From: Propionibacterium sp. oral taxon 192 str. F0372
GTDB taxonomy: Bacteria; Actinomycetota; Actinomycetes; Propionibacteriales; Propionibacteriaceae
Reading direction: 5' to 3'
NCBI RefSeq assembly: GCF_000413315.1
Contig: NZ_KE340297.1
Location: 1,200,736 to 1,264,735, forward strand
DNA length: 64,000 bases
Part shown: positions 17,151 through 25,200 of the stretch, one piece after another
Position numbering within the stretch: position 1 is the stretch's first letter
Layout: the number at the start of each line of letters is the position of its first letter
Notes under the pieces: model-generated
The model's input: the letters and a program-made list of their open reading frames with translations, nothing else
What the model was told of the DNA's origin: nothing
Database searches by the model: none
Translations under genes and position numbers: made by a program

Positions 17151-17642
17151 ATGGGGTTGATGCTTCCGGGGTGGTTGCGTACCGCTCTCGAATATGTTGG
17201 TTACGACTGGCCCTCGACCGATGAGTCGGTGCTGAACCAGTGGGGTGGACAGTGGGATCAACTGAGCCAGAAGGCTTCGACGAGCGTAGAATCGGTTAAT
17301 GGCATCGCGAATGAGGTGCTCGGCAAGAATTCTGGGGCTTCAGTGGAGGCCTTCAAGACGTGGCACTCCGATGCCGAAGGTCCGATGAAGTCTGCCCACG
17401 ACCTGTCCTTGGCTGCGACGGGTGTTGGCATCGGCCTGCGAATCATTGCCGGGATCGTGTTGGCGATGAAGGTAGCGGTGATCGCCCAACTGGCCATCCT
17501 TGCGGCTTCCATCGCATCAGCGGTAGCCACCGCTGGTCTTGCCTCTGGTGCTGTGCTTGCTGCCAGACAAGCGGCCAAATGGGCCATTGAGGCAGCGATC
17601 AACTACGCGGTGGAGATGATCATGAACGGAATGCTCGGATGA
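17151..17642 (+). CDS. CpnT-N-like carrier domain of a T7SS toxin
   Basis: A 163-residue protein opening with MLPGWLRTALEYVGYDWPSTDE, wording typical of the N-terminal carrier domain of CpnT-like and other actinobacterial ESX polymorphic toxins. A helical WXG-like hairpin follows, then a hydrophobic Ala-rich segment (about residues 95-145: RIIAGIVLAMKVAVIAQLAILAA and following) that may insert into membrane. ATG 17151 has a cggagga site. The toxin domain normally fused behind this module is missing: the gene stops and a broken fragment follows. The gene at 58998-59459 is its paralogue, and there the toxin is a separate intact gene. Confidence 0.7.
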   Translation: MGLMLPGWLRTALEYVGYDWPSTDESVLNQWGGQWDQLSQKASTSVESVNGIANEVLGKNSGASVEAFKTWHSDAEGPMKSAHDLSLAATGVGIGLRIIAGIVLAMKVAVIAQLAILAASIASAVATAGLASGAVLAARQAAKWAIEAAINYAVEMIMNGMLG

Positions 17643-17834
17643 GTGGAGTATCCAAAGTCAGTGGGATGACTCCCAAGTACTGGGATAACTCCCAAGTGTA
17701 TTGATGATATCAATGGTGAGTTCTTCGCGAAATTCGCCGAGAAACACCTGCACTTCCTCAAGCTTGCCAAGAAAATCTTCAAACACGATCAATCGTCTGG
17801 AAGGAAATTTAGAATTTTCTGGACGATTCCATGA
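17639..17834 (+). pseudogene. Degenerate toxin remnant after CpnT-N-like gene
   Basis: ATG 17639 overlaps the preceding stop (ATGA) and reads MSGVSKVSGMTPKYWDNSQVY before TGA at 17702. A second frame continues directly with DDINGEFFAKFAEKHLHFLKLAKKIFKHDQSS and stops at 17832. Together they look like one coding sequence split by a frameshift, probably the start of a toxin gene that has lost its catalytic end. In the sister cassette at 58477-58998 this position is held by an intact REase-type toxin. The toxin class here cannot be told. Confidence 0.45.
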
Positions 17835-17859
17835 ATGATTCCAAGATGGGGATGATGTT

Positions 17860-18780
17860 ATGATGGATTGTGGCGACGTTGATCTGAAGGCGCTTGATGC
17901 TGAGGCGAGGACAGCCCTGAGGGGTGGAAACGTTGATCGTGGCTTGGAGTTGTTCGAGCGCCTGTGGCAGGTGGCGTGGGAGCGTCGTAGTGAGGAGGAC
18001 GCCCGGTTCTACCTCCAGGCTGAGTGCCGTAGTCTTGCAGAGTACTTCCTGACGCATGGTCGGCCGTCGGATGCTCGGGTGTGGGTGGAGAGGTATCACC
18101 AAGTGCTGGGCACGGATCGGCCGATGAGCCCGCAATCGGCGATTTACGACATTGCGTTGGCCTATGAGTCGGGTGACCTTGAGGAGGCTTACGAGCGCGC
18201 CAAGGGAATTTACGACATGTATGGGCCAGATGCGTTTAATGGCAAGAGTTGGAGTAAAAAATACGGCGACTGGTTCCTTGATTTTTCTGGGTATGGTTCT
18301 TTACATGTGCAGATTCCAGCGGCTGATTTAGGCTCGGATTCAGAGTTGCCGGATGAGCTGCCGGACGAGCCATATGACCAAATCGTCGTGTTATGGGATC
18401 GTATCGAGGAACTGTTCGATGAGAAGAGCTATGCCAAGGTGATTCCGCTGGCGATTGAGGGCCTGAATCTTCTTCCGCAGCCGTTGTCGCACTGGGAGCT
18501 GGCGACTCAACTCTACATATTGCTAGGGGAATCCTGCTACCGAGAGGGATACCTTAGGGAAGCCGAGCGTGCGGTGCGTGAGGCATTTAAGTGCCCCGGT
18601 GGCCTTGAGAACCAGATGGCGTGGTGTGTGTTGGGCATGGCATTGAAGGATCAGGAAGGTCGTGAGGCCCAGGCATTGGATGCGCTGATGAGTGCCTACA
18701 TGATCGACGGTGCCGACATCTTCGAAGGACTTGGTTTCGATTCGGGTCTCGATTTGTTGCGGAATAAGGGTCTCATCTGA
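17860..18780 (+). CDS. TPR-like protein, candidate immunity gene of the cassette
   Basis: A 306-residue cytosolic protein rich in acidic and aromatic residues. Repeated helix pairs resemble tetratricopeptide repeats (for example ALAYESGDLEEAYERAKGIY near residues 100-119 and GYLREAERAVREAFKCPG near 228-245). It follows the broken toxin remnant by 26 bp in the same direction, the place of an immunity gene. Parts of the gene (around 18200-18300) are more AT-rich than the neighbours, a hint of transfer. If its toxin is gone, it may persist as an orphan antidote. Recognised family: none beyond the TPR-like pattern. Confidence 0.55.
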   Translation: MMDCGDVDLKALDAEARTALRGGNVDRGLELFERLWQVAWERRSEEDARFYLQAECRSLAEYFLTHGRPSDARVWVERYHQVLGTDRPMSPQSAIYDIALAYESGDLEEAYERAKGIYDMYGPDAFNGKSWSKKYGDWFLDFSGYGSLHVQIPAADLGSDSELPDELPDEPYDQIVVLWDRIEELFDEKSYAKVIPLAIEGLNLLPQPLSHWELATQLYILLGESCYREGYLREAERAVREAFKCPGGLENQMAWCVLGMALKDQEGREAQALDALMSAYMIDGADIFEGLGFDSGLDLLRNKGLI

Positions 18781-18839
18781 GATGAGTTCATGCAGCGTGA
18801 CGTGCTGATGTTGGGACAGACGTTCTCGTCAGATCGATA

Positions 18840-18905
18840 GCTTGCCTCCAGCATTGGCCGTCGCAGCGCTCCCGCTCGATGACCCCATCGGCGATTGGAC
18901 CCCTC
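18840..18905 (-). pseudogene. Relic fragment resembling part of the PPi-PEPCK gene
   Basis: On the minus strand this stretch would encode ERERCDGQCW, nearly the same as ERERRDGQCW in the PEPCK protein. At DNA level about 40 bp from 18852 match 15012-15052 with roughly eight mismatches, mostly transitions. The flanks show no similarity, and the surrounding 208-bp gap (18781-18988) holds no other feature I can support. It looks like a decayed scrap of a duplicated or recombined PEPCK gene. Confidence 0.4.
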
Positions 18906-18988
18906 GGGTCACAGACACCCACAGCTCTTGATGTGAGATTGGAAAGCAGCATTGTCTGGCTCCACTGCACAGTCGACCCCAGTATCAC

Positions 18989-19642
18989 TCACACTGACAA
19001 CTGTGCATTCTTGAGCTTGCCGACCGAGGAATCGTCGCCGCTGAATTCGATGCGTGCAACCTCGTGACGTCCGTAAAGCCATAACAGGAGCTCGGCGCCG
19101 GTTGCGGTGATCGTCGCCGGGCGCGGTCCGGTGGCGACAACCACCCGCTCGCCGGTAGGCAGACCATCGACGACTCGTTCCAGCAGTACTCCGATGCGTA
19201 GCCTGCCCAGCCGCAACCGCGCCATTGAGCAAGCGTGGGACCACAGTTGCTCATCGGCCGCCGAGGCAAGCACCCGCGGAGTCCAGCCGACGACAGCCCG
19301 GCGCAGGTCCTCGTGGTGCACGAAATATTCCATGGCATTAAGCCGTTCGTCGATGCGCGGCAGTCCCAGCGGATTCGGCAACCGGGGCCCATCGGCGATC
19401 ATCCCCACCAGCTCATCGAAGTCAACCTCGGCACGCAGTCGGCGTGACCGTGAAGCAAGATAGCCAGATAGTGGCTTGATGAGCATCCCGGCCGCAGCCA
19501 AAGGATTGGTCTCCCGCAACCGCAGATGCACGGCGAGATCATGGGCGTCCCAGCCCGCGCACAAGGTCGGTGCGTCGGGGCCGACGGCGCTCAACAGCTC
19601 CGCCAGCTGGTGTCTTTCGGTGCGAGCGAGTCGGTAGGTCAT
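18989..19642 (-). CDS. TIGR03085-family (DinB/maleylpyruvate isomerase-like) protein
   Basis: A 217-residue protein of the actinobacterial TIGR03085 family. It opens with RTERHQLAELLSAVGPDAPTLCAGW and has the metal-ligand pattern DLAVHL near residues 36-41 and EYFVHHEDLRRA near 104-115, where the His residues would bind a divalent metal. The fold is the DinB/mycothiol-dependent maleylpyruvate isomerase type; relatives act in mycothiol-linked thiol transfer, but the substrate of this family is unknown. It is monocistronic and divergent from the K+ channel unit. Confidence 0.8.
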   Translation of the reverse strand: MTYRLARTERHQLAELLSAVGPDAPTLCAGWDAHDLAVHLRLRETNPLAAAGMLIKPLSGYLASRSRRLRAEVDFDELVGMIADGPRLPNPLGLPRIDERLNAMEYFVHHEDLRRAVVGWTPRVLASAADEQLWSHACSMARLRLGRLRIGVLLERVVDGLPTGERVVVATGPRPATITATGAELLLWLYGRHEVARIEFSGDDSSVGKLKNAQLSV

Positions 19643-19760
19643 AACCCAACGCTATCCAACCCTGTTCCGGGCAACTCATCAATGTGGTCCGGATGGAAGA
19701 ACCATTCCCCGCGGTCGTAGGCTGGCCGGGCAACATTGTTTCCCACCTGTGGAGGATCCG

Positions 19761-20141
19761 ATGAATCTGGAGAAGGTCGTCTTCGGCTTCTTCATCACCC
19801 TGGCAGCGGCCCTGAACTTCGGCTTCTTCCTGGGCCCGCTCGACTCCGTACACCTGCACAACGGCATTGAGCTCGCGGCTGCTCTGGTGGCCTCCTTCAT
19901 TGCCACGATCCTGAAATTTGGTGATCGCACTCAACTGGGCGCGGTTCACCTAGCCACCTCGCTGGTAGCCGATCTCCAGTTAATCGCGGCAGCCGCGGTG
20001 TGGATCGTTACCGGATCGCAGGCCGGCGGTCTGACCGGCGAGGCGATGTCCGTCGTGGTGTCCTTGTCGGGCGGTGCCCTGCTGGCCAATGTGGTATCGG
20101 TGGTGCTGCTCGTCTCGGAAATCATGCCGTCGCGGCGCTGA
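19761..20141 (+). CDS. Small membrane protein (DUF6394-type) preceding a K+ channel
   Basis: A 126-residue protein with three to four hydrophobic helices. It has the conserved-looking NLEKVVFGFFITLAAALNFG start and the FGDRTQLGAVHLATSLVADLQLI region near residues 53-75. It is preceded by a ggagga site at ATG 19761; an in-frame GTG at 19749 is less likely. I recall a DUF6394 family that sits next to TrkA-domain K+ channels, and this pair has that arrangement with a 37-bp gap. It may be a channel partner; no direct evidence of function. Confidence 0.6.
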   Translation: MNLEKVVFGFFITLAAALNFGFFLGPLDSVHLHNGIELAAALVASFIATILKFGDRTQLGAVHLATSLVADLQLIAAAAVWIVTGSQAGGLTGEAMSVVVSLSGGALLANVVSVVLLVSEIMPSRR

Positions 20142-20178
20142 GACTGAGCGCATCCCAAACGAGTACATTTCAACTGTC

Positions 20179-21993
20179 ATGAAGACACGACAGGTGACCA
20201 CCCGCCCCAAGGTGCTGGGCGACGTCTTCTTCCTCATCCTGCGCAGAATGAGGTTTCCCCTGCTGCTCGTGGTATTCGTCTACGCCATCTGTACCCTGGG
20301 GCTGGCCATCATCCCTGGCACGACGAGCGAGGGGGAACCCGCTGCGCCGCTGACCTTCTTCGAAGCCTTCTACGTCGTCTCCTACACCTCCACCACCATC
20401 GGCTTCGGTGAGGTGCCACACCCCTACAACGCCATGCAACGGATGTGGATGACCTTCACCATCTACGTTTCGGTCGCGGCATGGAGCTATTCCCTGTTCG
20501 CTGTCATCGGCTTGCTGCGTGACAGGGGCTTCCAGTCGGCGGTGCAGGTGGCCAGGTTCTCGCAGACCGTGCACAACATTCGTGAGCCCTTCTACATCGT
20601 GTGCGGCCTAGGTGACACTGGGCGCACCTTGTGTCACGGCCTGGATCATCTGGGGCTGCGCTTCGTTGCCATAGAACGCAACCAGGATCGGGTGCAGAAG
20701 ATGCGCTTCGATGGTTTCAACGTCGACCCACCAATTGCCACCGGTGACGCGTCCCAGACTTGGCTACTGCAACTCGCCGGGTTGATGAACCCGAACTGCA
20801 AGGGCGTGGTGGCCCTCACAGACGACGACACCGTCAACCAGGGCATCGCAGTGACGGTGCGGCTACTCAAGCCTCGTGTCCCGGTGCTGGCCCGGATTCG
20901 CAACGAGGGTACCGAAACCCACATCGGAGTCTTCGGTGGCGATGTCGTGGTGAATCCTTTCGCGCGCTTCGCCGACTACTTAGCCGCGGCGGTCACCGCA
21001 CCGAAGCGTTACAAGCTGCGCAAATTACTCACCGGTCTGCCCGGAGAGCCATCCGCGGAAACAATCGCCCCGCCGCGCGGGCACTGGATCGTCGCCGGTT
21101 ATGGCCGTTTCGGGCGTGCCGTCACCGATTCCCTGCGGGCCACCGGTATGGACATCTCGGTAGTCGACACCCTGCACTACGACGAGGGTGGGGTTGATGT
21201 GTGTGCTACTGGCACTCGCTCCGAAGACCTCAAGGCGGCCGGCATCGGGCGTGCCGTTGGCCTGGTGACGGCTAATTCCTCAGACACGAAGAATCTGGCG
21301 GTTGCGGTGACCGCAAGGGCTCTCAACCACGACCTGTACATCGTCAACCGGCAGAACAATCTGTCGAATGCTCCACTGTTCGAAGCCTTCAATCAGGAAC
21401 TGTTGATGGTGTCCTCGCGGCTCGTTGCCGAGGAGTTCCTGGCCCGGATCACCACCCCGTTGCTCAACCGCTTCCTGCGCCTGATTCCGCAACACAACGA
21501 GGCTGAATGTGAGGTCATCCACGCCAAACTTGCTGCTCTGGACCCGGGCCGCAATCCCGAGGTGTGGGATTTGACGGTTGCGGAGAAGACCACCCCGGCT
21601 CTGGCCGAGTTCGTCGATGCCGGTGGTAGGTACACGGTCGCTCATCTGATGGCCGACCCGGATGACCGGTCGCAACGACTGGCGATCATGGTGCTGCTGG
21701 TGCGCCGGGGCAACAAAAACATTCAACTGCCGGGAGAAGATTTCGCTATCGATTCCGGAGACAGGCTGCTGATCGCTGGCACCGCGGAATCCAAGCACCT
21801 GTCGTTGCAGACCCTGCGCAACCAGAACATGCTCAACTACGTTGTCACCGGGAACCAGTCGAATGGCGGCACGGTGTGGCGGTGGCTGACCCGCCATCAT
21901 CCGCCGAAGGTGGTTCCACTACCCGAGGTACGAGGCGGCTGTGCCATGACCGAGGTGAGTACCGACACCAGCACCCAGCTTCCCATTCAGTGA
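20179..21993 (+). CDS. Potassium channel with two RCK/TrkA domains
   Basis: A 604-residue protein with a two-helix pore module. The first helix is at about residues 20-40 (LLLVVFVYAICTLGLAIIPG), the selectivity filter TTIGFGE at about 72-78 and the second helix at about 90-110. Two cytosolic RCK units follow: a first Rossmann domain (IVCGLGDTGRTLCHGLDHLGL, about 140-160) and a second (WIVAGYGRFGRAVTDSL, about 305-321), then TrkA-C-like ends. The tandem-RCK pore layout is that of a ligand-gated K+ channel. The filter is GFG instead of GYG, a natural K+-channel variant. ATG 20179 lacks a clear ribosome-binding site, and an upstream frame to 20074 is open, so the start is less certain. Confidence 0.88.
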   Translation: MKTRQVTTRPKVLGDVFFLILRRMRFPLLLVVFVYAICTLGLAIIPGTTSEGEPAAPLTFFEAFYVVSYTSTTIGFGEVPHPYNAMQRMWMTFTIYVSVAAWSYSLFAVIGLLRDRGFQSAVQVARFSQTVHNIREPFYIVCGLGDTGRTLCHGLDHLGLRFVAIERNQDRVQKMRFDGFNVDPPIATGDASQTWLLQLAGLMNPNCKGVVALTDDDTVNQGIAVTVRLLKPRVPVLARIRNEGTETHIGVFGGDVVVNPFARFADYLAAAVTAPKRYKLRKLLTGLPGEPSAETIAPPRGHWIVAGYGRFGRAVTDSLRATGMDISVVDTLHYDEGGVDVCATGTRSEDLKAAGIGRAVGLVTANSSDTKNLAVAVTARALNHDLYIVNRQNNLSNAPLFEAFNQELLMVSSRLVAEEFLARITTPLLNRFLRLIPQHNEAECEVIHAKLAALDPGRNPEVWDLTVAEKTTPALAEFVDAGGRYTVAHLMADPDDRSQRLAIMVLLVRRGNKNIQLPGEDFAIDSGDRLLIAGTAESKHLSLQTLRNQNMLNYVVTGNQSNGGTVWRWLTRHHPPKVVPLPEVRGGCAMTEVSTDTSTQLPIQ

Positions 21994-22244
21994 GTTCAGG
22001 CCCCGGCTATGGGGTGCTGCCTGAGACATGGCATGTAGAGGGGTCGCCCCGTCTTCCTCCGTTGGAAGCGCCGCTCGCATCGCGTATACGGGCGAGATCG
22101 TGCCACTCGTATCGACAACTCTAAATGCGCTGTTGCGTTGAGCAGTTTGCAGTTGGATCCCACAGGCAGTTACTGTTAGTGAAGCGCGATATGGGCCGAA
22201 ACCGGGGGGTTCGGTCGAAGAGGGGATGCCGCGCAGGGGGAAAT
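21994..22244 (+). promoter_or_regulatory. Upstream region of the pilus operon
   Basis: These 251 bp separate the K+ channel from the pilus operon. The part nearer the tip gene (about 22140-22180) is AT-richer than its surroundings and contains TTGCAG and TTACTGT 16 bp apart, a plausible -35/-10 pair. In-frame starts at 22125 and 22191 would lengthen the tip protein but add a poorly signal-like Arg-rich head. No further element is clear. Confidence 0.3.
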
Positions 22245-25082
22245 ATGGGGTTCAGGAAACTGGCTGCTGCTGTCGTGTGCGCCGGCATGGCGTGTGCCTC
22301 GGCAATCGTGGGCGCTTCTGCGCAATCACAAGCGGATGACGCATTGCCTGCGGTGTTCGCCACAGGAGGTTCTGGTCGGTTCATCGACTCGATCCAGTGG
22401 CTGCAATGGGCCGACTATGCTCAGTTCGCGGGCAATCCCAAGCCGAACGTTCCGGTTCTGAACGCTAAAGAAACCAAGAATTTCGTCAACTACCGCGATA
22501 TGGGTGAGGCTGGGCGCCTGGTCACCACCTGCACGCTGTCCGATTTGAAACATCTTGGGCACGGTGAGCACCTAGATAACAACCATGCGGGTGGCCCCTA
22601 CCCGCTGACCGATGAGCAGGCCTACGGGCCGCTGGTGGCTACTGTTCCCGGTGCCTGGGCAGGAGACACGCTGGACAACCTCTACAACATCGGCGGACCC
22701 GGTGAGTGGAAGGGTGGTAAGCCGGTCTGGGAAAACGGCATGCTTTACCCCAAGGATTACGTCAACAAGAACCAGATGCCCATCGGGCTGGCCAATGGCT
22801 ATGCCTATAACGGAGCCAAAACCTGGGATGGCGGCTGGTGGCCCGAGCCGGGTGTCAGCCATCAGCCGACCGGCTACAACTCTCGGGTGAGTGTGAATCT
22901 CTCGTGCCGGGCAGAGCTGCGGGGAACCGACGGTTCGGTGAAAAACGTCCCGGTTTCGGGACTAGTTGTGGCCGACGCGGAGGCATCCTCCAAGCGCAGC
23001 GGCACTTGGGACGACGCTAACAAGGTATTCCACGGCGAGTGGAGCGACGAATGGGTGCAGGCAGCGACCACTCAGCCGGTCACATGGCGCCTGCTTGACA
23101 GGCTTCGCTCCGACGGATGCCCGACCACGGCCACTGCCAAATTCATGGCGGATGGGGCTATGCGTCTCATACCTGACGGTAAGGAATGTGTTTACCAAAA
23201 CGGTGGCAGGTACTCCCGCCCCAATGGTCTGGGTGGGCCGAATGCGGTGATGTTCATGGAGGGGGCCACCTCGGCAACCGTCACCATTCAAGGGGCTGGT
23301 TACTCGGCCGTCGCTCTCGGATTGATCATCGCCACCGACTTCGGTGATGCTCCTAAGTCCTATGGGACAGCGTCTTCGCTGTTCCAGCCGACCTGGAACC
23401 AGGGCGAGGTAACCCGCGATACCGACCTGTTCACCATCAAGCAGGCTTATCTCGATGTCAAGAATGGCTCGCCCCATCTGGGCAACAGCCTTGATGCCGA
23501 AGGCGCCCAACCCTATTCCGACGATGCCTTGGGCGATGACAATAATGATCCGCAGGTTGATGACGAAGACGGCGTGAACTTCCCCGCCGACGGCATACGC
23601 ACCGCCCCCGGGCAGAACTATTCGCAGGTGGTGGCCTGCGGCGGGTCCGGGCGGGTCGCAGGCTGGGTTGACTGGAATCACAACGGAACCTTCGATAGCG
23701 GGGAGAAGAGTGACGAGGTCCCCTGTCCGTCGACTGGCAAGGCGAAACTGACCTGGAAGGTACCCGACGACGTTGTGCGGTCCGTGGCTGGTGAGGATGG
23801 CACTGGGACTGAGACCTACGCCAGGTTCCGTATCACCAATGATTCAAACGCGTTGCTGCCCGTCGGCAACACGACCACGGGTGAGGTTGAGGACTACCGG
23901 GTGGCCGTTCGTGTGCCCACCGTCCAGCTGACGAAGAAGGTGGATGGTGCCTACGCCGGAGACTCCGCGCTGGGGGTCGACCAGTGGAACCTGACCGGCA
24001 AGGCGGGTAACACGGTCAAGGTCCAGGGCGCGGGAAGCACTGGCAACCCGAAGGCCGTCGGGGCGGGAGATCTTACCCTTGGTGAGCAGTCCTCCCACTC
24101 TGATGCTGCTGCCTATCAAGCCGCAAACTGGGTCTGCCAGCAGACTCCGGGCACTGTGGGAGAGCGATTCGGCTCCACCGTCCGCAACGATGACGGGCAG
24201 GGAAACGCCACACTGACAATCGCGGGCCAGGATCGGGTGAGCTGTGAGATCACCAACACGGCCAAACCCGGCGAGTTGATCTGGAAGAAGGTTGACGTCG
24301 ACGGGAACAAGCTGGGCGGTTCCGAATGGACCCTCAGTGGCCCAGGTGTGCCACCGGCCACGACCGTGACCGACTGCACTTCGGCCCCCTGCCCGGCCGG
24401 TGCCTATGCTGACCAGAATCCCAGTAACGGCGAATTCCAGCTCACCGGACTCAAATGGGGAAGCTACTCGGTGACCGAGTCGAAATCACCCGCGGGATAC
24501 ACGGCGGTACAAGGTTCCCTCAGCTTCGATGAGGTCAACGCGGGGCGTTTGAGCGCGGGGCTTACCGACGGTGAGCATGTCGTAGATAACGGTGTGGTGA
24601 ATCCGCGGCTGACCGGGCAGGTCTCGTGGTCCAAGACCGATGCCGACAACAACAAGCCGCTGTCCGGATCAGAGTGGAAACTGATCGCTCCGGGCGGGCA
24701 GGAGACGATCATCACCGATTGCACAACGGGGAGTTGCACTGGCACCGGGCTGCACGACGAGGACCCGGCTCCGGGCCGGTTCACCGTGGGTGGTCTTGCC
24801 TGGAACCAGGATCAGGACTACACCCTCGTCGAGTCAAAGGCACCCGCCGGGTACAAGCTTGACAAGACCAGGCATACCTTCCGCATCACGGTGGATGCCG
24901 ACACCGGCAAGGTCATCAACCACAACTTCTCGGCTCCTTTCACCAATGAAAAAACCGAGATTCCCTCCATCCCGCTAACTGGTGGGACTGGAGCCTACAT
25001 ATTCCTGATCGGCGGCGGTGCGCTTGGTGCGCTGGCTGCGGGTCTCCAGATCTGGAGGAGGCGCCGGGCACAGAAGAACTGA
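22245..25082 (+). CDS. Pilus tip adhesin with CshA-like, GEVED and Cna-B domains
   Basis: A 945-residue surface protein. It has a signal peptide (1-30), then an N-terminal adhesin module starting SGRFIDSIQWLQWADY that resembles the CshA-type fibrillar adhesin head (to about 365). A GEVED domain follows (about 365-550), with the acidic DDNNDPQVDDEDG and the name-giving TGEVEDYRV. Three SpaA/Cna-B-type beta domains occupy about 555-905, each ending in an E-containing box such as VTESKSPAGY. The cell-wall sorting signal IPLTG (about 910) is followed by a hydrophobic helix and RRRR tail. Position first in an operon with a shaft pilin and class C sortase marks it as tip pilin. ATG 22245 has ggggg 4 bases upstream. 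The sorting motif starts with Ile rather than Leu. Confidence 0.85.
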   Translation: MGFRKLAAAVVCAGMACASAIVGASAQSQADDALPAVFATGGSGRFIDSIQWLQWADYAQFAGNPKPNVPVLNAKETKNFVNYRDMGEAGRLVTTCTLSDLKHLGHGEHLDNNHAGGPYPLTDEQAYGPLVATVPGAWAGDTLDNLYNIGGPGEWKGGKPVWENGMLYPKDYVNKNQMPIGLANGYAYNGAKTWDGGWWPEPGVSHQPTGYNSRVSVNLSCRAELRGTDGSVKNVPVSGLVVADAEASSKRSGTWDDANKVFHGEWSDEWVQAATTQPVTWRLLDRLRSDGCPTTATAKFMADGAMRLIPDGKECVYQNGGRYSRPNGLGGPNAVMFMEGATSATVTIQGAGYSAVALGLIIATDFGDAPKSYGTASSLFQPTWNQGEVTRDTDLFTIKQAYLDVKNGSPHLGNSLDAEGAQPYSDDALGDDNNDPQVDDEDGVNFPADGIRTAPGQNYSQVVACGGSGRVAGWVDWNHNGTFDSGEKSDEVPCPSTGKAKLTWKVPDDVVRSVAGEDGTGTETYARFRITNDSNALLPVGNTTTGEVEDYRVAVRVPTVQLTKKVDGAYAGDSALGVDQWNLTGKAGNTVKVQGAGSTGNPKAVGAGDLTLGEQSSHSDAAAYQAANWVCQQTPGTVGERFGSTVRNDDGQGNATLTIAGQDRVSCEITNTAKPGELIWKKVDVDGNKLGGSEWTLSGPGVPPATTVTDCTSAPCPAGAYADQNPSNGEFQLTGLKWGSYSVTESKSPAGYTAVQGSLSFDEVNAGRLSAGLTDGEHVVDNGVVNPRLTGQVSWSKTDADNNKPLSGSEWKLIAPGGQETIITDCTTGSCTGTGLHDEDPAPGRFTVGGLAWNQDQDYTLVESKAPAGYKLDKTRHTFRITVDADTGKVINHNFSAPFTNEKTEIPSIPLTGGTGAYIFLIGGGALGALAAGLQIWRRRRAQKN

Positions 25083-25200
25083 TTCGGGGGCAGTTCGCCC
25101 ACGTGGAGAGGGCGCGGTTGTGTGCCGCTCCCATCTCCCAACCCACATTGAGTAACCCAAAAAATCATGGGTAACAACTGTTGAAAGGAACAGCCAACCA

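Noticed and set aside
19749-19760. GTG start for the DUF6394-type protein
   Set aside because: The GTG overlaps the ggagga ribosome-binding site that serves ATG 19761.
22125-22244. Longer N-terminus for the pilus tip protein
   Set aside because: It would place 40 mostly polar and Arg-rich residues before the signal peptide; ATG 22245 has a strong ribosome-binding site.
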